Assembly (NCBI GenBank): GCA_045538175.1
Contig: JAZSQZ010000048.1
Coordinates: 1-7,656 of the forward strand
Direction: 5' to 3'
DNA length: 7,656 bases
DNA from: JAZSQZ01 sp045538175
GTDB taxonomy: Bacteria > Bacillota > Clostridia > Christensenellales > UBA1242
The position numbers were made by a program, and so were the translations under genes. Every line of letters starts with the position of its first letter. Within the stretch, counting starts at the first letter, position 1. Positions 1 through 4,288 of this stretch are shown piece after piece. Below the pieces are notes generated by a model. That model saw only the letters and a list, made by a program, of their open reading frames with translations. It had not been told where the DNA came from and did not search any database.

Positions 1-440
1 GTAGCGAGTATGAAGGAAGGGTAGTCTTGCAAACTTATTTTCCAAGGCACTATATTTATAGGTGCGCAAGCAACTACGACTATGGTACATTCTTTAAAAA
101 AGAGATATCCTTAAGAAAAGTTGCACACTTTCCACCATATACAAATATCTTAAGAATTTTAATAAGTGGCGAAAATGATGATAAAGTTTTTGCAACAACA
201 AAAGAAATAAACAAAAATGTAACAGCACTAAAGGAAGAATATTCAAGCGATTTTGTATTTTGCAACGCTATGAAGTGTCCTAAAAAGAGAATTCAAAATA
301 AATATCGTTATCAAATACTTATGAGATTTTATTCTAAAAATGCTGACGAAATTATTAGCAAGATTTATAACATTTGTGATATAGTTAAAAAGAAAGATGT
401 TTCTGTGTTTGTCGAAAACAATCCACAGAACTTAAGTTAG
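1..440 (+). CDS. priA: PriA, primosomal helicase (C-terminal part, 5' truncated by window edge)
   Basis: This is the last ~146 codons of PriA, the superfamily 2 DNA helicase that restarts replication by loading the primosome at stalled forks. The frame is open from the window edge (first full codon at position 3) to TAG at 438-440, so the 5' end is missing rather than starting here. The visible peptide opens with SEYEGRVVLQTYFPRHY, matching the PriA segment 'G-x-V-x-x-Q-T-x-x-P-x-H-x' that follows the last helicase motif. It continues with YDYGTFFKKEISLRK and HFPPYTNILRILISG, the equivalent of the conserved '(E/K)E-x-x-x-R-K-x-x-x-(Y/F)PP(F/Y)' stretch. The end (VFVENNPQNL) matches the usual 'DVDP-x-x' terminus. 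The ATPase motifs and zinc-binding cysteines lie upstream of the window. The next gene, def, starts 10 nt after the stop, and the stop codon is part of def's Shine-Dalgarno sequence, as expected for the classical priA-def-fmt cluster. Confidence 0.93.
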   Translation, partial: SEYEGRVVLQTYFPRHYIYRCASNYDYGTFFKKEISLRKVAHFPPYTNILRILISGENDDKVFATTKEINKNVTALKEEYSSDFVFCNAMKCPKKRIQNKYRYQILMRFYSKNADEIISKIYNICDIVKKKDVSVFVENNPQNLS

Positions 441-450
441 GAGTAATATA

Positions 451-900
451 ATGGCAATAAGAAAAATAATTACATCTGAAAACGAGATTTTAAGAAAGGT
501 TTCAAAACCTGTAAAAGTGTTCGACGAAAACTTGATAGACCTAATTGAAGATATGAACGAAACACTCAAAAAATCAGGTGGTGTAGGTCTTGCAGCCCCA
601 CAAGTTGCAGTTTTAAAAAGAGTCGTTGTTATTGATTTAAACGGCACTCACTTAGAACTTGTAAACCCTGAAATTGTCAAAACCGAAGGTGCTCAATGTG
701 AAGCAGAAGGTTGCCTAAGTATCCCGGGTCATTATCAAAAAGTTAAAAGGCCTATGACAGTTACAGTCAAAGCATATGATAGATACGGCAACAAACTTGT
801 TATTACAGGCGAAGGTTTCTTGGCAAGATGTTTCTGTCACGAACTTGACCATCTTGATGGCATATTGTTTATAGATAAAGCAGAAAAGAAGGTGAAATAA
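451..900 (+). CDS. def: Peptide deformylase
   Basis: This gene encodes a metallo-hydrolase that removes the formyl group from the N-terminal methionine of nascent proteins at the ribosome exit. At 149 residues it is the short bacterial form. All three signature motifs are present: GVGLAAPQV (44-52), EGCLSIPG (86-93) and the HExxH-type CHELDHLDG (129-137). Cys88, His130 and His134 are the expected metal ligands, Glu131 the catalytic acid/base and Gln51 the oxyanion-stabilising residue, by family knowledge. The ATG at 451 is preceded by TAGGAG (438-443) at 7 nt spacing, and the first three of those bases are the priA stop. The gene overlaps fmt by one nucleotide (TAATG at 898-902). Pairing with fmt is biologically coherent: Fmt adds the formyl group to initiator tRNA and Def removes it after translation. 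Nothing is missing from the active site, so I expect a functional enzyme. Confidence 0.97.
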   Translation: MAIRKIITSENEILRKVSKPVKVFDENLIDLIEDMNETLKKSGGVGLAAPQVAVLKRVVVIDLNGTHLELVNPEIVKTEGAQCEAEGCLSIPGHYQKVKRPMTVTVKAYDRYGNKLVITGEGFLARCFCHELDHLDGILFIDKAEKKVK

Positions 901-1841
901 TGAAGGTTTTATTTTTAGGAACTCCACAGTTTTCAGCAACTATTTTAGAAAAACTATACAACACAAAAAAACACGAGATTGTTGGTGTTGTTACAAAGTT
1001 AGATAAGCCAACAGGTAGGGGACAAAAGGTTGCTCCATCTCCTGTAAAGGCTTTTGCAGAAAAACATAAAATCCCTTGCTATCAATTTAAAAGTATCAGT
1101 AAAGAAGGTTTTGATGTTTTAAATGAACTTAATGCTGACGTAATTGTTACAGCATCTTTTGGTCAAATCCTAAAACAAAATATTATCGATATGACACGTT
1201 TTGGTGTTATAAATGTCCATGCTTCACTTCTTCCAAAGTATAGGGGAAGCAGTCCTATTCAATGGGCTGTAATTAAAGGAGAAAAGAAAACCGGTGTCAC
1301 AATTATGCAAACCGATATCGGTGTTGATACAGGCGATATGTTGCTTAAAGCAGAAATTGATATCAAACCAAACGAAACAGCTGGCGAGCTTATGGATAGA
1401 CTTGCAGTTGTAGGTGCTGATGCTTTGATTGAAACTTTTGAGAAAATGGAAAAGGGCGAAATCAAAAGAGAAAAGCAAGACGACGCAGCATCATCATGGT
1501 TTCCAATGCTTAAAAAGGAAGATGGCAAAATCGACTTTTCAAAATCAGCAGAAGAAATCAAAAATTTATGTCGTGGTTTAAATCCTTGGCCAATATGTTT
1601 TGTTATGTTAAACAAGAACGATAAGTTAAAGGTTTTTAAAGCAGAACCATATGATATGGACGTAAACCCAGAAGCTGTAAACGGTCAAGTTTTGATTGCA
1701 GACGGCAAAAAAGGTCTTATTGTTAAGTGTGGGGACGGGGCAGTATTGCTAGAAAAAATACAAGCACCTAACAGTAAAGCAATGAATTCTAACGAATATT
1801 TAAGGGGTAAAAAAATACCACTAGATAAGGTTTTTGAATAA
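900..1841 (+). CDS. fmt: Methionyl-tRNA formyltransferase
   Basis: This gene encodes the enzyme that transfers a formyl group from 10-formyltetrahydrofolate to Met-tRNAfMet, making the initiator tRNA. Its 313 residues match the usual 310-320. The N-terminal Rossmann-type domain starts MKVLFLGTPQFS. Residues 36-50 (KPTGRGQKVAPSPVK) are the flexible basic loop that contacts the acceptor stem. The catalytic block is NVHASLLPKYRGSSPIQWA (105-123), followed by DIGVDTGDML (139-148). Asn105, His107 and Asp143 correspond to the E. coli catalytic Asn106, His108 and Asp144. The C-terminal tRNA-binding domain begins around residue 205 (KEDGKIDFSKSAEEI, then the R-G-L-N-P-W-P element). The start ATG overlaps def's TAA by one base, with AAGGTG at 889-894 as ribosome binding site, so translation is probably coupled. 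In Bacillus rsmB would follow; here rlmN follows directly, again with a one-base overlap. Confidence 0.97.
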   Translation: MKVLFLGTPQFSATILEKLYNTKKHEIVGVVTKLDKPTGRGQKVAPSPVKAFAEKHKIPCYQFKSISKEGFDVLNELNADVIVTASFGQILKQNIIDMTRFGVINVHASLLPKYRGSSPIQWAVIKGEKKTGVTIMQTDIGVDTGDMLLKAEIDIKPNETAGELMDRLAVVGADALIETFEKMEKGEIKREKQDDAASSWFPMLKKEDGKIDFSKSAEEIKNLCRGLNPWPICFVMLNKNDKLKVFKAEPYDMDVNPEAVNGQVLIADGKKGLIVKCGDGAVLLEKIQAPNSKAMNSNEYLRGKKIPLDKVFE

Positions 1842-2890
1842 TGGAAGATATTTTAAGTTTAACTTATGAAGAATTAGAAATTATCTTAAAAGAGCAAAAC
1901 CAACCTAAATTCAGGGCTGGCCAGCTTTTTTATGACCTTCATAATGGTAAACAAATAAACGATATAACAACAATCCCACAAACAGTTAAACAATACTTTA
2001 GTGAAAATTATATCACTCAACTTGTAGAGATTATAAAAGTGCAAGAATCAAAAGATGGCACAAAGAAATTCTTGTTTAAGTTGTATGACAACAACCTTGT
2101 AGAAGGCGTCCTTATGACATACAAGTTTGGTTATACCTTGTGTGTTTCAAGCCAAGTTGGGTGCAATATGAGATGTAAATTTTGTGCTTCAGGTCTTGAT
2201 GGTTTGGTTAGGAACTTGTCAGCAGGTGAGATTTTGGGGCAAATTTTGACTGTAAACACCTATCTTGGTGGTACTGCAAAAGAGCGAAAAGTTACAAATG
2301 TTGTCCTTATGGGAAGTGGCGAACCACTTGATAACTATGACAATGTTGCAAAATTTATGCGAATTTTGATGTGTGACAAAGGTATCAACTTTGGTGAAAG
2401 GAACATCTCTCTTAGTACCTGTGGTGTTGCAAAGAATATAAGAAAACTTGCAGATGACGGATTTAAGATAAATATTTGCTTATCCCTTCACGCAAGCAAC
2501 GAGAAAACAAGAAAAGAACTTATGCCAATATCTAAGGCGTATTCAATTGAAGAAGTAATGGACGCTTTTAGATACTATTACTCAAAAACAAAAAGGCGTC
2601 TTCTTGTGGAGTATATTTTAATTGATGGCGTAAACTGTGCAAAAGAAAACGCACTAGAACTTGTTAAGATTTTAAAAGGTATGGATTGTATCTTAAATCT
2701 TATTATGCTAAATGAAGTTAAAGAAACCGGGCTTAAAAGATGTAGCGACGAAACAAGAGATGCTTTTGCAAGAGTGTTGCTTGCAAACAAAATTGATGTT
2801 ACAACAAGAAGATCCCTTGGAAATGATATTGATGGGGCATGTGGTCAGTTAAGAAGGAGATACTTAAAAAACGACAATGAAACAAAATAA
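1841..2890 (+). CDS. rlmN: RlmN, dual-specificity 23S rRNA A2503 / tRNA A37 C2-methyltransferase (radical SAM)
   Basis: This gene encodes a radical SAM enzyme that places a C2 methyl group on A2503 in the peptidyl-transferase centre and, in E. coli, also on A37 of some tRNAs. It has 349 residues, normal for the family. The iron-sulfur motif CNMRCKFC gives Cys108, Cys112 and Cys115. Cys101, seven residues before the cluster, and Cys334 in the GACGQL motif correspond to the E. coli pair Cys118/Cys355 that resolve and carry the methylene intermediate. Also visible are MGSGEPLDNYDNV (157-169, where many homologues have GMGEP), LSLHASN (214-220) and TTRRSLGNDIDGACGQLRRR near the C terminus. The N-terminal accessory domain (about 1-85) is intact. 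The presence of both reactive cysteines argues for RlmN or Cfr chemistry; synteny with def-fmt favours RlmN over Cfr. The start overlaps the fmt stop (TAATG), with AAGG at 1827-1830 as a modest ribosome binding site. Confidence 0.96.
   Translation: MEDILSLTYEELEIILKEQNQPKFRAGQLFYDLHNGKQINDITTIPQTVKQYFSENYITQLVEIIKVQESKDGTKKFLFKLYDNNLVEGVLMTYKFGYTLCVSSQVGCNMRCKFCASGLDGLVRNLSAGEILGQILTVNTYLGGTAKERKVTNVVLMGSGEPLDNYDNVAKFMRILMCDKGINFGERNISLSTCGVAKNIRKLADDGFKINICLSLHASNEKTRKELMPISKAYSIEEVMDAFRYYYSKTKRRLLVEYILIDGVNCAKENALELVKILKGMDCILNLIMLNEVKETGLKRCSDETRDAFARVLLANKIDVTTRRSLGNDIDGACGQLRRRYLKNDNETK
2854..2859 (+). promoter_or_regulatory. Distant ribosome binding site candidate for rpe
   Basis: AAGGAG lies inside the end of rlmN, but 17 nt separate it from the ATG at 2877, longer than the usual 5-9. 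The rpe frame has a stop at 2865-2867 and no start codon between it and 2877, so no nearer start exists. Initiation probably depends on ribosomes finishing rlmN, which overlaps by 14 nt. Confidence 0.4.
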
Positions 2891-3554
2891 AGACATAAGA
2901 ATTTCAGTTTCAACAAATCCACCTAAGGTTGAAGAGTTGATTGATTATATTAAAGTACTTGATAAAACATCTGCCGACTATATCCACTGTGATGTTATGG
3001 ACGGCAAGTTTGTTGCCGCAAAGACTTTTGATCACATCAAAGTGGCTGAAATTAAAAAGGAAACAAACAAACCACTTGATGTTCATTTAATGGTAAAGCA
3101 CCCATATTTTAAGGTTAAAAAATATGCAAATGCCGGGGCAGACATAATAACTGTCCATTATGAGAGTTTTAAGTGTAAGCGCAAACTTGTAAGGTGTTTA
3201 AAGAATATTTATAAATTAGGGGCAAAAGTAGGGCTCTCTTTTAGCCCTAAAACCGACGTTAGTGAAATTCTACCTTTTATTCCTTTTGTCCAAAATGTGC
3301 TTATTATGAGCGTAGTCCCGGGCAAAAGCGGTCAAAAATTTATTGAAGATAGCTGTGATAAAGTTTCAAAGGTTTCTTCATACATAAAAGAAAATGGATT
3401 AGATGACATCACTGTAGAAATCGATGGTGGTATCAATAATGAGAACATCAAAAAACTTAGTAAACTAGGGGTTGACATATTTGTACTTGGTAATTACATC
3501 TATAAAAGCGAAGATGTAAAAAAGACAATCGATGACCTTAAATCAAGCAAGTAA
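2877..3554 (+). CDS. rpe: Ribulose-phosphate 3-epimerase family protein, divergent
   Basis: This is a TIM-barrel sugar-phosphate epimerase of 225 residues, in the Rpe position of the cluster. Rpe interconverts ribulose-5-phosphate and xylulose-5-phosphate in the pentose phosphate pathway. The four metal/catalytic positions are kept: His37 and Asp39 (YIHCDVMDGKFV), His70 (DVHLMVKHP) and Asp183 (VEIDGGINN). Other shared landmarks are GADIITVHYES (87-97), VGLSFSPKT (118-126) and MSVVPGKSGQKFI (144-156). Several conserved sites differ. The N-terminal 'SPSIL' is ISVSTNPP. 'FVPN-x-TFG' is FVAAKTFDH. The active-site loop 'NPGFGGQ' is VPGKSGQ. The phosphate-end 'GSA(I/S)F' is GNYIY (205-209). The enzyme therefore looks active but with an altered substrate pocket. 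It could be the organism's ordinary Rpe that has drifted, or an epimerase for a related ketose phosphate. It overlaps rlmN by 14 nt. Confidence 0.85.
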   Translation: MKQNKDIRISVSTNPPKVEELIDYIKVLDKTSADYIHCDVMDGKFVAAKTFDHIKVAEIKKETNKPLDVHLMVKHPYFKVKKYANAGADIITVHYESFKCKRKLVRCLKNIYKLGAKVGLSFSPKTDVSEILPFIPFVQNVLIMSVVPGKSGQKFIEDSCDKVSKVSSYIKENGLDDITVEIDGGINNENIKKLSKLGVDIFVLGNYIYKSEDVKKTIDDLKSSK

Positions 3555-3581
3555 CAAATTAAAACTTTATTTCATAAACTA
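3553..3581 (+). promoter_or_regulatory. Candidate mother-cell (sigma-E/sigma-K type) promoter for spoVM-like gene
   Basis: CATAAACTA (3573-3581) fits the -10 pattern of mother-cell sporulation sigma factors (CATAnnnTA for sigma-K; close to CATAcanT for sigma-E, as I recall them). AACA at 3553-3556, 16 nt upstream, fits the minimal sigma-K -35. The AAATT at 3556-3560 is a poor sigma-E -35 with a spacing of 12. The expected transcription start near 3587 leaves only about 13 nt before the ATG at 3600. The -35 overlaps the rpe stop codon. In B. subtilis spoVM is transcribed by sigma-E. The motif is short and AT-rich, so chance is a real alternative. Confidence 0.35.
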
Positions 3582-3586
3582 CACAC

Positions 3587-3592
3587 AAGGGG
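3587..3592 (+). promoter_or_regulatory. Ribosome binding site of spoVM-like gene
   Basis: AAGGGG ends 7 nt before the ATG at 3600. A purine-rich site at ideal spacing in an otherwise AT-rich gap is the main non-homology evidence that the 27-codon frame is translated. Confidence 0.7.
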
Positions 3593-3599
3593 TAGATTA

Positions 3600-3683
3600 A
3601 TGAAAATATACTGTTTTAAATCTCCAAAATGTTTGTCTTTTTTGCTTAAAATGATTTTTAAAAAGTCGCTTATAAAAATGTGA
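3600..3683 (+). CDS. spoVM: SpoVM-like spore morphogenetic peptide (27 aa)
   Basis: This 27-codon gene (ATG 3600 to TGA 3681-3683) encodes a peptide that begins MKIYCFKSPKCLSFLLKM. The B. subtilis SpoVM peptide, as I recall it, begins MKFYTIKLPKFLGGIVRAML. Met1, Lys2, Tyr4, Lys7, Pro9, Lys10 and Leu12 are identical without gaps, and positions 15-17 are conservative. SpoVM is an amphipathic helix that binds the convex forespore membrane, recruits SpoIVA and anchors spore-coat assembly; Pro9 is a known functional residue. The length is right (26 in Bacillus). The position is right: in Bacillus spoVM lies between rpe/thiN and rpmB/yloU, and here it lies between rpe and yloU. A good ribosome binding site precedes it and a terminator hairpin begins 24 nt after its stop. 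Cys5, Cys11 and the Lys-rich end KKSLIKM are unusual. It may be transcribed with the priA-rpe cluster, from its own sporulation promoter, or both. Confidence 0.78.
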   Translation: MKIYCFKSPKCLSFLLKMIFKKSLIKM

Positions 3684-3706
3684 CTAAAGATAAACAAAAC
3701 AAACTT

Positions 3707-3733
3707 AAAGCAAGCAAATTTAGCTTGCTTTTT
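3707..3733 (+). terminator. Rho-independent terminator of the priA-rpe-spoVM cluster
   Basis: AAAGCAAGC (3707-3715) pairs perfectly with GCTTGCTTT (3723-3731) across a 7-nt loop, and T5 (3729-3733), one A and T5 follow. It lies 24 nt after the spoVM stop and ends the upstream operon. Confidence 0.88.
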
Positions 3734-3738
3734 ATTTT

Positions 3739-3763
3739 TATGAAAGTTTTTTCATATATTTTT
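3739..3763 (+). terminator. Second, weaker AT-rich hairpin (possible tandem terminator)
   Basis: TATGAAA (3739-3745) pairs with TTTCATA (3750-3756) around a GTTT loop, with T5 at 3759-3763. The 7-bp stem has only one G-C pair, so on its own it would be weak. It may back up the hairpin just upstream. Confidence 0.35.
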
Positions 3764-3783
3764 AATATTTAACACAAAAATTC

Positions 3784-3812
3784 TTGCAAATATTTTTTAG
3801 ATGTTGTACAAT
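3784..3812 (+). promoter_or_regulatory. Sigma-A promoter of yloU-fakA
   Basis: TTGCAA (3784-3789) and TACAAT (3807-3812) are separated by exactly 17 nt, close to the TTGACA/TATAAT consensus. The transcription start is expected near 3819, giving a leader of about 45 nt to the ATG at 3864. The promoter lies just downstream of the preceding terminators. Confidence 0.72.
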
Positions 3813-3851
3813 ACAGTAGTTAGTGATAGAAATGTCGCTAAATATAAAAAT

Positions 3852-3857
3852 AAAGGA
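3852..3857 (+). promoter_or_regulatory. Ribosome binding site that fixes the yloU start
   Basis: AAAGGA ends 6 nt before ATG 3864. The in-frame ATG at 3801 is six bases before the -10 element and upstream of the expected transcript start, so it cannot be the main start. Confidence 0.75.
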
Positions 3858-3863
3858 AAAGTT

Positions 3864-4214
3864 ATGTCTGTTAAAACATCAAATGCTTTTGGAGATATTT
3901 CAATAAAGAATGATGCTATAGCAATAGTAGCAGGTTATACTGCACTTGAATGCTATGGTGTTGTTGACCTTGTTGCTCGTAAGGTAAGTGATAGTTTTAA
4001 CGAATTATTTAAAAAACAAGCCCTTAGCCGTGGCGTTAAGATTACAAGCAACAAAAACCGTATTATCGTTGACCTTAATGTTATTTTGAAATATGGCGTT
4101 TCAATCAATGCTGTTGCTGATAGTCTTAAAAGTTCTGTAAAGTACAATGTTGAAAAATTTACAGGTATGATAGTTGATGCTGTCAATGTCAAGGTTATCG
4201 GGGTTAGAGTATAG
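3864..4214 (+). CDS. yloU: Asp23/Gls24 (DUF322) family envelope-stress protein YloU
   Basis: This is a 116-residue Asp23/Gls24-family protein of the YloU type that precedes fakA across Firmicutes. It starts MSVKTSNAFGDISIKNDAIAI and contains ECYGVVDLVARKV, LSRGVKIT, IIVDLNVILKYGVSINAVA and VKYNVEKFTGMIVDAVNVKVIGVRV. The family pattern CYGV, then SRGV, then (V/I)-x-YG, then V-x-GV(R/K)V is complete. Family members are abundant, mostly cytosolic or membrane-associated through partners, and linked to cell-envelope homeostasis; the exact role of YloU is not settled. No signal peptide or membrane segment is visible. The start at 3864 is chosen because of the AAAGGA site, the promoter position and alignment with Bacillus YloU, whose N terminus (MSIELRTKYGQIDIS) matches from there; a longer reading from 3801 would add 21 residues that do not resemble the family. 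It is co-transcribed with fakA, 74 nt downstream, with a hairpin between them. Confidence 0.92.
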   Translation: MSVKTSNAFGDISIKNDAIAIVAGYTALECYGVVDLVARKVSDSFNELFKKQALSRGVKITSNKNRIIVDLNVILKYGVSINAVADSLKSSVKYNVEKFTGMIVDAVNVKVIGVRV

Positions 4215-4241
4215 ATCACATTTTAAATTTGAATTTTAGTC

Positions 4242-4262
4242 GATGACTTTTGTCATCTTTTT
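4242..4262 (+). terminator. Short hairpin with U-run between yloU and fakA (possible leaky terminator)
   Basis: GATGAC (4242-4247), loop TTTT, GTCATC (4252-4257), then T5 (4258-4262). The 6-bp perfect stem plus T-run has the form of a weak intrinsic terminator. It sits 28 nt after yloU and 13 nt before the fakA ribosome binding site. I see no promoter between it and fakA, so fakA needs readthrough. It would set a higher yloU than fakA transcript level. Confidence 0.5.
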
Positions 4263-4275
4263 ATACAACCCTAAC

Positions 4276-4282
4276 GGAGGAG
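4276..4282 (+). promoter_or_regulatory. Strong ribosome binding site that fixes the TTG start of fakA
   Basis: GGAGGAG ends 6 nt before TTG 4289. The open frame extends further upstream to a TTG at 4250, but that codon lies inside the hairpin loop and has no ribosome binding site. Confidence 0.82.
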
Positions 4283-4288
4283 ATTGAA

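Noticed and set aside
432..1615. Minus-strand open frames opposite def and fmt
   Set aside because: They are shadows of well-supported plus-strand genes; none has a ribosome binding site or recognisable motif. The same applies to the minus-strand frames opposite rlmN, yloU, fakA and dnaG.
2877..3554. Reading this gene as thiamine-phosphate synthase or another TIM-barrel phosphate-binding enzyme
   Set aside because: The ordered H-x-D, DVHLM, VxPGxxGQ and DGGI motifs are specific to the Rpe superfamily branch.
3740..3772. 10-codon frame after the spoVM terminator
   Set aside because: It coincides with the AT-rich second hairpin, and I see no ribosome binding site.
3555..3800. rpmB (ribosomal protein L28), expected here by Bacillus synteny
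   Set aside because: I looked on both strands for the L28 N terminus (C-x-x-T/S-G-K pattern) and found no suitable frame; the gap is filled by the spoVM-like gene and terminators.
3801..3863. Upstream ATG giving a 21-residue longer YloU
   Set aside because: The ATG lies immediately before the TACAAT -10, upstream of the predicted transcript start. The extra residues do not resemble the Asp23 family, and ATG 3864 has a good AAAGGA site.
4250..4288. Upstream TTG giving a 13-residue longer FakA
   Set aside because: The codon is in the hairpin loop, has no ribosome binding site, and the extension includes the GGAGGAG site itself as codons.
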